In this document: piece by piece, positions 1 to 5,999 of the stretch
Position numbering within the stretch: position 1 is the first letter of the stretch
Layout: each line of letters opens with the position of its first letter
Assembly: GCA_003648575.1 (NCBI GenBank)
Contig: QMPN01000116.1
Span: forward strand, 1-9,010
Source: Bacteroidota bacterium
GTDB taxonomy: Bacteria; Bacteroidota; Bacteroidia; Bacteroidales; B18-G4
Direction: 5' to 3'
Length of the DNA stretch: 9,010 nt
Notes under the pieces: model-generated
What the model was told of the DNA's origin: nothing
Databases searched by the model: none
Seen by the model: the letters and a program-made list of their open reading frames with translations, nothing else
Program-made: the position numbers and the translations under genes

Positions 1-426
1 ATCTCCCTCCTGGCACAGGGTCAAGCAGCGTCTGAGATCAATGAATTTATCGATCAATGGCACCAGGATGCTGCGAATGTTGACAGGGAAGCCTATTTCG
101 GGAAAATTGATGAGGAGGGGATATTTATCGGAACAGATGCTACGGAGATTTGGACGAAGCAAGAATTCTACGACTGGGCAGAGCCCCAGTTTACAGGTGA
201 TGGTAAGGCCTGGGGCTTTAATGCAACAGACCGCAACATTTATTTTGGGAAGAAATCGAAATATATATGGTTCGATGAGCTATTATCATTTTCCGGTGGA
301 GAGTTGCGTGGTTCCGGGGTGCTGGTCAATAGTAAAGATGGCTTGAAGATCATGCATTATGTACTCTCACTACCTGTGCCGAATGAGAAATTCGGGGCAG
401 TGCTCAAGGCGATGGATGAGGAATAG
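1..426 (+). CDS. NTF2/SnoaL-like small secreted protein, 3' part
   Basis: Frame 1 is open from the first base to the TAG at 424-426, giving 141 residues with the start outside the window. The visible N-terminus (ISLLAQGQA) looks like the end of a signal peptide and its cleavage site, so most of the mature protein is probably present. The sequence then reads as a SnoaL/NTF2-like fold: an N-terminal helix (EINEFIDQWHQDAA), the family-typical GIFIGTDATEIW stretch, a W-rich middle, and alternating beta strands ending in MHYVLSLPVPNEKF. Members of this superfamily are small cone-shaped proteins that often bind ligands; no specific activity can be assigned. The 3' end overlaps the convergent DUF2079 gene by 23 bp. 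I see no terminator hairpin at the junction. Family assignment is by motif recognition; function is unknown. Confidence 0.78.
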   Translation: MSLLAQGQAASEINEFIDQWHQDAANVDREAYFGKIDEEGIFIGTDATEIWTKQEFYDWAEPQFTGDGKAWGFNATDRNIYFGKKSKYIWFDELLSFSGGELRGSGVLVNSKDGLKIMHYVLSLPVPNEKFGAVLKAMDEE

Positions 427-1882
427 AGAAGATAGGGCTTCGCTTCAGAATATAAAGGCCGTCATCACCATAAAGTTGTTCCCATTGTCCGGATGTCATG
501 ATCTCATCGATGGTCAGATCAAATGCCTCTTGCGTTAAGGGGTATGGATTTTCTTTTGAAGAAATAACTATGTATTCCGCATCTTTTACCATTGGAAACT
601 GGTAAATATGGTCCCTTAAGGACAGGTGTGGAAGAAAGGGAGACTGGACGCAAACAACGGCATCATCGGGGATCATTTTCAATGCCTGGTGTGCCTTTCT
701 AACATCATAATCCTTCTTGTAATGTGACGCCTGGTAGATCCGGATCCTTGATTTGTCGGTATGCATCACGGTTCTGTCCATGATCCTTAAAGTAGCCAGG
801 AGGCATCCTCCAAGAGAAAGTATGATCAAAATTTTTCTCAGGGCGGATCGGCGGAAAGAAGCGATAGATGAAAATATCCCAATTGCCAATATGGGTGCAA
901 ACTCTACGCTATAGTGTGAGGAAATGCCCCACATGCCTATATTGTCGTGATAGAATTTCTGAAAGAACAGCGGGATCAGCATGATGATATAAGCCGGTTT
1001 CCTGAATAAAATATAGGCCCCTGATACTATCAGGAGTATCAGGAACTCAAGTTTCACATAATTACCATCAGGATTCCCTGTATGATTGATAAAAAATGCC
1101 TGAATACTATCCAACGGATGTGCCAGCATATACATGATCGCTTCAGCAGGCTTACTTCCCAGTATGGAATAATGAAAATGCGGATAAGCATGCTGGTTGG
1201 CCAGTGCGGGCATGACCCAGCTTGTGATCAGCATAAAGTATAGTATGCTGAATACTGAGGCAGATGCCATATAGTAGCGCCAGAATGGTCTGCGCCACAT
1301 CTCTATCATCAGGCCCAGGCAAATAAAAGAGACCCATAATGATATGTTTTCCTTTGCAACAAGCAATGCGAGTAACATCAGACTGCTTGCAATTACTTTT
1401 TCTCGTTTAACAAAGTAAAAGAGCCAGGGCACAAGTGTAGCGGCAACTGTATTGCTGTGGTAATCGAAAGAGAGGGCAGAGATCAAACCAAAAAACAGGT
1501 AATAATAAATGCTTGCGTACAAGGCATAGCTGCTGGTTTTATCTGACAATTGAAAGTATCTGTAAACGCCGATTCCGCCAAAAAGGACGAAACAAATCTG
1601 AAGGATCAAGAGAGTATACGTTCCAAATATCCATGAAAATGGAGAAAAGGTCAGCAGATATAGATCAAAATGATCGGCAAGGAGGTTTTCTGCTGCTGCC
1701 TTAAATGCCATGCTGTCGTTCCACTGAAAATGCGCATAGTCCCAGATGGCATTGGTATAAGCACCCAGATCGAGCGCGTAGGTGCGGAAATAATAGTGAT
1801 TGACGACAGATATGAGCGCGTAAACCGCTGCAAAAAATACAACTACAATAAGTAATGCTCTATTTTCCCGGAACAATTTCAT
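404..1882 (-). CDS. DUF2079 family polytopic membrane protein
   Basis: This 492-residue inner-membrane protein has about ten or more hydrophobic segments. The first is LLIVVVFFAAVYALISVV near residues 10-27. The pattern matches DUF2079: a periplasmic loop with YALDLGAYTNAIWDYAHFQW, then LLADHFDLYLLTFSPFSWIF, the SFDYHSNTVAATLVPWLFYF segment, AKENISLW, the SSHYSVEFAPILAIGIF segment, and a C-terminal soluble part (IPDDAVVCVQSPFLPHLS). DUF2079 proteins resemble GT-C glycosyltransferase-type membrane proteins, but their reaction is not established. The start was set at the ATG at 1882. An ATG two codons upstream (1888) is equally possible. The longest reading (1933) would add 17 hydrophilic residues and run through the divergent promoter region, so I reject it. 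The gene is divergent from the response regulator and convergent with the NTF2-like gene. Confidence 0.85.
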   Translation of the reverse strand: MKLFRENRALLIVVVFFAAVYALISVVNHYYFRTYALDLGAYTNAIWDYAHFQWNDSMAFKAAAENLLADHFDLYLLTFSPFSWIFGTYTLLILQICFVLFGGIGVYRYFQLSDKTSSYALYASIYYYLFFGLISALSFDYHSNTVAATLVPWLFYFVKREKVIASSLMLLALLVAKENISLWVSFICLGLMIEMWRRPFWRYYMASASVFSILYFMLITSWVMPALANQHAYPHFHYSILGSKPAEAIMYMLAHPLDSIQAFFINHTGNPDGNYVKLEFLILLIVSGAYILFRKPAYIIMLIPLFFQKFYHDNIGMWGISSHYSVEFAPILAIGIFSSIASFRRSALRKILIILSLGGCLLATLRIMDRTVMHTDKSRIRIYQASHYKKDYDVRKAHQALKMIPDDAVVCVQSPFLPHLSLRDHIYQFPMVKDAEYIVISSKENPYPLTQEAFDLTIDEIMTSGQWEQLYGDDGLYILKRSPIFSIPHPSP

Positions 1883-1935
1883 TATCATGGCTAAATTAAG
1901 GATATTCGGCATCAGGCATTGAAATGGGTGCAATA

Positions 1936-1970
1936 AATTTCCTTAACTTGTCACAAATTAGCGGGAAATT
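1936..1970. promoter_or_regulatory. Dyad-symmetric element in divergent promoter region
   Basis: The 92-bp gap between the divergent DUF2079 and response-regulator genes contains an imperfect palindrome. The inner arms TAACTTGT (1944-1951, read with its neighbour T) and ACAAATTA (1953-1960) match at 7 of 8 positions around a single C. The outer arms AATTTCC (1936-1942) and GGAAATT (1964-1970) match perfectly. The inner arms also resemble Bacteroidota -7 boxes in both directions: TAACTTG on plus (with a TTG 22 bp upstream at 1919-1921) and TAATTTG on minus. It ends 5 bp before the regulator's ATG. It may be an operator over back-to-back promoters, or a hairpin in the leader of the regulator mRNA. 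The symmetry is seen directly; its role is inferred. Confidence 0.45.
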
Positions 1971-1974
1971 GAAA

Positions 1975-2613
1975 ATGATCACTCTCATGATAGCCGATGA
2001 TCATCAATTGATCATTGACGGGGTCAAGTCCACGCTTGGGAACATAGAGGACTTTGAATTTATTGGGGAAGCCATGAATGGATATCAGGTTATGGAGCAG
2101 CTTGATGCCGGCCTTCGTCCCGATATCATCCTTATGGATATTAATATGCCCAAACTTGATGGGCTGGATTGCACACGGCAGGTATCAAAAAAGTACCCTG
2201 ACTGCAAGGTCATCGCTCTTTCACAATATGATGAAAAGCGTTTTATCAAGCGTATGCTGAAAAACGGGGCCATGGGATATGTGCTGAAAGATGCCGGGAA
2301 AGACCAGATAGAAAAGGCCATCCGTACCGTTATGGGGGGAGAAAAATTTTATAGCGAGGGCCTTTCTATCCGCCTGATAGAACAGGAGCTGAAGGATGAA
2401 AATATTTCCTATTTGTTTCCACGGCTTACGGCCAGGGAGCGGGAGGTCCTGTCGTTGATATGCAAAGGCCTTACCAGTCAGGAGATCTCCGAAAAGCTTT
2501 TCATCAGCTTCCATACGGTTGAAAGTCACCGAGCCAATCTCATGCACAAGGCTGGTGTTAAAAAGACTGCCGGCCTGGTAAAGTGGGCTGTTGAAAACGA
2601 CTTTATAGAATAA
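1975..2613 (+). CDS. LuxR/NarL-type two-component response regulator
   Basis: This is a cytoplasmic transcription factor of 212 residues, the usual length for the NarL/FixJ group. The receiver domain (about 1-120) has the acidic pair D8/D9, the phosphoacceptor D55 in LMDINMP, S83 at the switch position, and K105 in VLKDA. The LuxR-type helix-turn-helix (about 148-210) carries LTAREREVLSLICKGLTSQE, followed by EKLFISFHTVESHRANLMHK. All residues needed for phosphorylation are present. The start at 1975 was chosen because MITLMIADDH is the normal receiver N-terminus; an upstream ATG at 1924 would add 17 atypical residues and read through the dyad. Its likely partner is the HisKA_3 kinase at 3836-5929, although the two are separated by about 1.2 kb including a hairpin terminator and a minus-strand gene. 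Confidence 0.93.
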   Translation: MITLMIADDHQLIIDGVKSTLGNIEDFEFIGEAMNGYQVMEQLDAGLRPDIILMDINMPKLDGLDCTRQVSKKYPDCKVIALSQYDEKRFIKRMLKNGAMGYVLKDAGKDQIEKAIRTVMGGEKFYSEGLSIRLIEQELKDENISYLFPRLTAREREVLSLICKGLTSQEISEKLFISFHTVESHRANLMHKAGVKKTAGLVKWAVENDFIE

Positions 2614-2615
2614 AC

Positions 2616-2639
2616 CGGGGCGCCCGAATGGGCGCCCCG
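2616..2639. terminator. GC-rich hairpin after response regulator
   Basis: A perfect 10-bp stem, CGGGGCGCCC (2616-2625) with GGGCGCCCCG (2630-2639), encloses the tetraloop GAAT. It begins 2 bp after the regulator's stop codon. There is no U-run on the plus side (TAAAAG follows). The minus side is followed by GGTTTATT, so the hairpin may serve both convergent transcripts. Stem strength and position support transcription termination or mRNA 3'-end protection. Confidence 0.75.
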
Positions 2640-2680
2640 TAAAAGTCTACTTTGTCAATTACAAAGCACAATTAAAGGTG

Positions 2681-2713
2681 AAAACTGCACTAGAATTTAG
2701 TAGCAGTTTTTTT
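2681..2713. terminator. Intrinsic-terminator-like hairpin with T7 tract
   Basis: AAAACTGCACTA (2681-2692) pairs with TAGT plus GCAGTTTT (2698-2701 and 2703-2710), with one bulged A at 2702 and loop GAATT. The stem is 12 bp. On the plus strand it is followed by a run of seven T (2707-2713), the form of a Rho-independent terminator. On the minus strand it ends in TTTT. It overlaps the last codons and the TAG stop of the possible minus-strand small gene, which is unusual for a terminator belonging to that gene. It could be a back-up stop for plus-strand read-through from the regulator. Confidence 0.55.
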
Positions 2714-2884
2714 GCGCGAAGCTATCTTCTGTGGTTGATAGCTTCCCGCATCATCAGATGAAGCCCTGTACTGGGCTGACAACTGGTCTATAACCGTATT
2801 CATCCGAGTCTCACGTTCGCCAGCAAGGCTAACAATCAAAAATATAGTAAAGGTCGCGATCAGGGTTTTTGTTGTTCGGTTCAT
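2690..2884 (-). CDS. Possible small exported protein (64 aa)
   Basis: I do not recognise this protein. The N-terminus MNRTTKTLIATFTIFLIVSLA has the layout of a Sec signal peptide: basic start, hydrophobic core, and SLA before G as a plausible signal peptidase I site near residue 21. The mature part would be about 43 residues, polar (DQLSAQYRASSDDAGSYQPQ) with a basic tail (ASRKKTATKF). A TAnnTTTG box (TACTTTTG) sits 23 bp upstream of the ATG, with the usual spacing for a Bacteroidota promoter. Against it, the 3' half of the reading frame is occupied by two strong inverted repeats (2681-2710 and 2714-2749), so the segment may instead be a structured RNA, or both. It is convergent with the response regulator. 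No homologous family can be named. Confidence 0.45.
   Translation of the reverse strand: MNRTTKTLIATFTIFLIVSLAGERETRMNTVIDQLSAQYRASSDDAGSYQPQKIASRKKTATKF
2714..2749. repeat. Inverted repeat, 9 bp perfect plus 3 bp
   Basis: GAAGCTATC (2718-2726) and GATAGCTTC (2737-2745) form perfect arms around a 10-nt loop. After one C/C mismatch the stem extends by GCG/CGC (2714-2716 with 2747-2749). It abuts the T-run of the preceding hairpin and lies inside the possible 64-residue gene. A shorter arm pair, AGCCC (2762-2766) and GGGCT (2773-2777), follows. The repeats are seen directly; their function is unknown. Confidence 0.6.
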
Positions 2885-2907
2885 GGGCCTGTTTTGATGC
2901 TGTTAAA

Positions 2908-2915
2908 CAAAAGTA
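2908..2915 (-). promoter_or_regulatory. TAnnTTTG -7 box for the minus-strand small gene
   Basis: On the minus strand this reads TACTTTTG, an exact match to the Bacteroidota TAnnTTTG -7 consensus. It lies 23 bp before the ATG at 2884, giving an expected 5' leader of about 17 nt. A clear TTTG -33 element is not visible at the usual distance. Support comes only from the consensus and the spacing. Confidence 0.4.
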
Positions 2916-2938
2916 CCCCCGACTGTTTGATAAATCAT

Positions 2939-2981
2939 AGTAGAAAAGAACCAGAAAAAATTATAGTGGTTTTCTGCTACT
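2939..2981. repeat. Imperfect AT-rich inverted repeat between divergent promoters
   Basis: AGTAG (2939-2943) pairs with CTACT (2977-2981). AACCA (2949-2953) pairs with TGGTT (2967-2971). Between them GA/TC pairs are possible with small bulges, giving about 12 bp of interrupted stem around a 13-nt loop. It sits between the minus box at 2908-2915 and the plus box at 3002-3009, where an operator would be expected. This may be chance in AT-rich DNA. Confidence 0.3.
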
Positions 2982-3001
2982 GTTTTCCGCCCATCTGCCT
3001 G

Positions 3002-3009
3002 TATTTTTG
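3002..3009 (+). promoter_or_regulatory. TAnnTTTG -7 box directly before the 104-aa gene
   Basis: TATTTTTG matches the Bacteroidota TAnnTTTG consensus exactly and ends only 6 bp before the ATG at 3016. A transcript starting at the expected distance would begin at or next to the start codon, making the mRNA leaderless. A clear TTG -33 element is missing; the segment about 19 bp upstream is TGTTTTCC. Confidence 0.35.
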
Positions 3010-3015
3010 TAATCT

Positions 3016-3330
3016 ATGAATGGTAACCTCAAGTATGTTAAAAACTTACAGGTACTAAGACCGGAGAATGAGCCCGGCCTGGTTTCCATTAGCGCAAGTG
3101 GAATTGTGGAACTCACCAAGCTGTACAGGCCGGTGCTAAGCCCTAAACAGTACGACAAGCCACCTGAGGATGGAATACTCGAACTGGAGTTTTTACTGCT
3201 TCCCGCAGAGGAAGGTATTTCTGATATTGAAATGGAAGTAAATATCGTTTTCAAGGTAAAAGACCTTCCCCCCTGGGTAAAGGGATTGAAAGTAAATGCA
3301 TCCGAGAATTCTGATATTGAATTGATATAA
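3016..3330 (+). CDS. Hypothetical 104-aa beta-rich protein
   Basis: I do not recognise a family. The product has no signal peptide, no membrane segment and no cysteine. It is acidic with alternating hydrophobic residues that suggest beta strands: GLVSISASGIVEL near 21-33, GILELEFLLLP near 53-63, and MEVNIVFKVKDLPPWVKGLK near 73-92. The ATG at 3016 is the first possible start, because TAA lies two codons upstream in frame (3010-3012), and no other Met appears before the late methionine near residue 73. A 101-bp AT-rich gap separates it from the next small gene. The reverse strand also has an open frame here, but that is serine-rich and looks like a shadow. Its position in front of the kinase suggests a link to signalling; this is inference. 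Confidence 0.6.
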   Translation: MNGNLKYVKNLQVLRPENEPGLVSISASGIVELTKLYRPVLSPKQYDKPPEDGILELEFLLLPAEEGISDIEMEVNIVFKVKDLPPWVKGLKVNASENSDIELI

Positions 3331-3431
3331 TGGCATACATAAACAAGATAATGATTTTGAAAACGGTCAAATTGTAATATATTAGATTGTTATTTTAGTT
3401 TATTAATCATTTAATCCAAATTCAAGCCAAT
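3331..3431 (+). promoter_or_regulatory. AT-rich intergenic region, probable promoter for the kinase operon
   Basis: This 101-bp spacer is much richer in A and T than its flanks. TATTTTAG (3391-3398) matches 7 of 8 positions with TAnnTTTG and has a TTG 16 bp upstream (3372-3374), somewhat closer than usual. TGATTTTG (3352-3359) is another 7/8 match. Either could start a transcript for the 130-residue gene and the kinase. No terminator-like hairpin is visible for the gene upstream. Confidence 0.3.
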
Positions 3432-3824
3432 ATGTATAACCTAAGTCAAAATCTGAGCCTCCTCTTTTTATCCTCAAACGAAAAGATTTACGCCAAATCT
3501 TCGGTACAGGTAAAAATTTATTCCACCGAAAACATCCCGGCACCATCCGCCAGCGACATTATTGTTACCGATAAAGGAGCCGTTGGAAAAGATATCGAGA
3601 TTCGCCTGAGAGTGAGTGGACCAATATCGGAAACTACCAAAACCGAATCATTAACCATACCTGTTGAAATTATCAATACAGGCCAGGAGCTGGACGAACA
3701 GGGCGTAAGGGATGCTGTTGGAAGCAAAGTGTATAATGTAAAAACCGTTGTGTACAAAGATGGTGACGTAAAAAAGGAAAAAACAGGTCAGGTAAACGCC
3801 GGATCAAATGTTGAAATAGATTAA
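3432..3824 (+). CDS. Hypothetical 130-aa protein ahead of the sensor kinase
   Basis: I recognise no family. The N-terminus (MYNLSQNLSLLFLSS) is mildly hydrophobic but not a convincing signal peptide. The rest alternates in a beta-strand pattern (SSVQVKIYSTENI, KDIEIRLRVSGP, SLTIPVEIINTG, SKVYNVKTVVYKDGDVKKEK) and ends in NVEID. It has no cysteine and no tryptophan. In-frame TAG at 3396-3398 limits the start, and ATG 3432 is the first Met. The stop is only 11 bp before the kinase ATG, across TTAATTAATTAATTT, so the two are very probably co-transcribed and perhaps functionally linked. A beta-loop-beta pattern resembles that of the 104-residue protein upstream, but sequence identity is too low to claim homology by eye. 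Confidence 0.65.
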   Translation: MYNLSQNLSLLFLSSNEKIYAKSSVQVKIYSTENIPAPSASDIIVTDKGAVGKDIEIRLRVSGPISETTKTESLTIPVEIINTGQELDEQGVRDAVGSKVYNVKTVVYKDGDVKKEKTGQVNAGSNVEID

Positions 3825-3835
3825 TTAATTAATTT

Positions 3836-5929
3836 ATGCTTCAATCAATCAGGATATTCATACTTGCCTTCATGTTGCTTTCTACACTGCATGTGAATGC
3901 TATTGTACTTCCTGTCGATATTTCTGATTTATTTGCATGCATTTCAGAAGATGAAGACTCAAAAGAAATAGTTGATTGCTATATAGATCTCGCCCGTCAA
4001 TACAGACATATAAACAAAGACTCTTCCCTCTTATTTTGCGATCGTGCCTATGACATTTCCAAAAGGATTGGATACGCTGAAGGCCAATGTGACGCCCTTT
4101 ATAGAAAATGCCAGACCCTCGACTATATGGGGGAAAACAAAATGGCGCTACAGTATAATCAAGCTTGTCTGAATATTGCTGATTCAATTGGTGACAGCCT
4201 GCGCATGGCCAAAGCATATTTTAAGATGGCCGGCCTCCTCAACGAATCGGCTAGCAATCAAATGGAGTTGGAGTATTACCACAAAGCACTCCGCATATTC
4301 AGACAAAGAAAGGATACCTCGGCCCTGATATCTGTTTATAATGGCATCGGGAATTTCTATAAGGATGTTGCCATTTATGATTCATCGGCATATTATTATC
4401 ACAAATCCATATACCTGTGTGAGCAAATTGGCCGAACAGCCCCCCTGGGCCGCATTATCGGCAACCTTGGTATGGTTTACAGCAATCTAGAGAATTATAA
4501 TAATGCAGAAAAATACTTACTGCTAAGCCTCGAACATGGCCTGAGAAACAATGACATTAACGACCTTCCCATGGTTTATTCAAGGCTTGGTGTAGTTTCA
4601 TTCATGCTGGATAAAAATGATGAAGCCCTGGGATATTATGAACTGGCTGAATCAGCCTCTATTGCGGCGGGGAATATGAACAGCCTGAATGAAGTCTATG
4701 TAAACCGGGCCCAGCTTTATAAAAACCTTGGAAGGTATGATGAGGCCCTTCCACTACTGAAAGAAGCATTAGGCTATTATCGCACACAAGACTATGCGGA
4801 AGGGATGATTGCTATCTGGATAAATATGGGGTGGATATATGCCCAAAAGCAAATGACAACAAAGGCTTTTGCGTATTATGATTCTGCCATCATTTTGGCG
4901 GAAGAAAATATGGACCTTCGGAACCTGAAAGGGATTTACGGAGATATGTACCTCCTGTATTCGGATCTTGGCAAGCATAAGGAAGCCCTGAATGCCTATA
5001 TTGAGTACCAGCAGATCTCAGATAGCATTTACACCCTGGAAAAGACAGTGCTTATTAATGAGCTGCTGCTGAAATATGAAAAAGAGAAAGACCAGCTACA
5101 TATCCTGAGCCTCGAAAATGAGAATCAGGAAAAGCTCAGGCAACGGAACGTATTGCTATTTGTTGCTTCCATAGTTGTACTGATGGCCATCCTTCTTGTC
5201 TTTTTCTTTATATATAAGGGCAGGAAGAACAGGATAATTAGCAGGCAGAAGATCAGGCAACTAGAGGAAGAAAAGAAGCATATGGCTGCTCGTTTCCTGG
5301 TTGAAGGTGAAGAAAAGGAGCGTAAGCGTGTGGCACTTGAGTTGCACGATAACCTTGGTGTGTTGCTTTCTGCCACTAAAATGCAGTTTACTGAGATCCG
5401 TGACAAGAGCCCGGAAAATGAGGTCCTGATCAAAAAGGCCTCTAAATTCCTTGAACAGGCCAGCAAAGATGTTCGCAAAATATCACACAACCTCATGCCC
5501 GGCCTGCTAACCAAATTGGGCCTGTTTGAAGCCCTGGAAGATCTCTTCGAGAACCTTGATGAAATAGAGGGCCTGGAAGCCATTATCGATATTGTTGGTT
5601 CTCGCGAAAGAATAGAAGAAAACAAAGAGATCATGATCTACCGCATGGTGCAGGAAATGGCGAACAACACCTTAAAATATGCAGAGGCTAACAACATAGA
5701 CCTTACAATCATTGTTGATGCTGAAGAGCTGAACATCAGCTATGCAGACAACGGAAAAGGTTTCGATGTTGAAGAAATGATCAACAAAAAAACCATGGGA
5801 TTGCAAAGCATACAGTCACGGGTTAAGTTCCTCGACGGACTGTTCAAAATAGATTCCTCACAGGGTGTGGGAACAGTTTTTCGCATCTGTATACCCCTGG
5901 AACCCGGACACTGTTTACCAGATTCTTAA
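3836..5929 (+). CDS. TPR-containing sensor histidine kinase (HisKA_3)
   Basis: This 697-residue membrane kinase begins with a signal peptide (MLQSIRIFILAFMLLSTLHVNA). An extracytoplasmic region of about 400 residues follows, made of helical TPR-like repeats, for example NLGMVYSNLENYNNAEKYLL and VNRAQLYKNLGRYDEALPLL. One membrane helix spans about 439-460 (VLLFVASIVVLMAILLVFFF), then a charged coiled-coil linker. The dimerisation/phosphoacceptor helix has RVALELHDNLG with H504 and D505, as in the HisKA_3 group. The HATPase_c domain has an N-box (EMANNTLKYA, E607/N611), the D638-N-G-K-G G1 box and the GLQSIQSRV G2 box near 655. All catalytic motifs are intact. This group normally signals to LuxR-type regulators such as the one at 1975-2613. 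The TPR region probably senses a periplasmic protein or peptide. It is the second gene of a likely operon with the 130-residue gene. Confidence 0.94.
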   Translation: MLQSIRIFILAFMLLSTLHVNAIVLPVDISDLFACISEDEDSKEIVDCYIDLARQYRHINKDSSLLFCDRAYDISKRIGYAEGQCDALYRKCQTLDYMGENKMALQYNQACLNIADSIGDSLRMAKAYFKMAGLLNESASNQMELEYYHKALRIFRQRKDTSALISVYNGIGNFYKDVAIYDSSAYYYHKSIYLCEQIGRTAPLGRIIGNLGMVYSNLENYNNAEKYLLLSLEHGLRNNDINDLPMVYSRLGVVSFMLDKNDEALGYYELAESASIAAGNMNSLNEVYVNRAQLYKNLGRYDEALPLLKEALGYYRTQDYAEGMIAIWINMGWIYAQKQMTTKAFAYYDSAIILAEENMDLRNLKGIYGDMYLLYSDLGKHKEALNAYIEYQQISDSIYTLEKTVLINELLLKYEKEKDQLHILSLENENQEKLRQRNVLLFVASIVVLMAILLVFFFIYKGRKNRIISRQKIRQLEEEKKHMAARFLVEGEEKERKRVALELHDNLGVLLSATKMQFTEIRDKSPENEVLIKKASKFLEQASKDVRKISHNLMPGLLTKLGLFEALEDLFENLDEIEGLEAIIDIVGSRERIEENKEIMIYRMVQEMANNTLKYAEANNIDLTIIVDAEELNISYADNGKGFDVEEMINKKTMGLQSIQSRVKFLDGLFKIDSSQGVGTVFRICIPLEPGHCLPDS

Positions 5930-5965
5930 GCAAGTTCAATACGCATTTACACTTTTAGAACGTTA

Positions 5966-5991
5966 TTTTCCTTTATCTTGGCAAAGGAAAA
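5966..5991 (+). promoter_or_regulatory. Hairpin covering the possible SD of the sigma-factor gene
   Basis: TTTTCCTTT (5966-5974) and AAAGGAAAA (5983-5991) are perfect 9-bp arms around the loop ATCTTGGC. The right arm contains AAGGA, the only Shine-Dalgarno-like sequence before the GTG at 6000. The box TATCTTGG (5974-5981), a 7/8 match to the -7 consensus if the two late positions are shifted, lies in the loop. The element could limit translation, act as an operator, or partly terminate kinase transcription. No U-run follows it on the plus strand. Confidence 0.45.
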
Positions 5992-5999
5992 ATTATCTA

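Noticed and set aside
41..346. Open frame of 101 codons on the plus strand with an ATG
   Set aside because: It lies out of frame inside the NTF2-like gene, whose frame 1 reading has clear family motifs and runs in from the window edge.
1924..1974. Upstream ATG extension of the response regulator
   Set aside because: It adds 17 residues ahead of the canonical receiver N-terminus and crosses the dyad and promoter-like boxes.
2961..3254. Open frame of 97 codons on the minus strand overlapping the 104-residue gene
   Set aside because: Its composition is a serine-rich shadow, while the plus frame looks like a folded beta-rich protein and has a promoter-like box.
3821..3835. TTAA tandem repeat before the kinase
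   Set aside because: An AT-rich spacer is normal before Bacteroidota start codons; three units of 4 bp do not suggest phase variation here.
5125..5634. Open frame of 169 codons on the minus strand
   Set aside because: It is antisense to the kinase transmitter domain, is serine/arginine-rich, and has no motif or promoter; the kinase motifs on the plus strand are unambiguous.
5865..5999. Upstream ATG extension of the sigma factor
   Set aside because: It overlaps the kinase 3' end by 65 bp, adds residues with no sigma-factor similarity, and exceeds the family's usual length.
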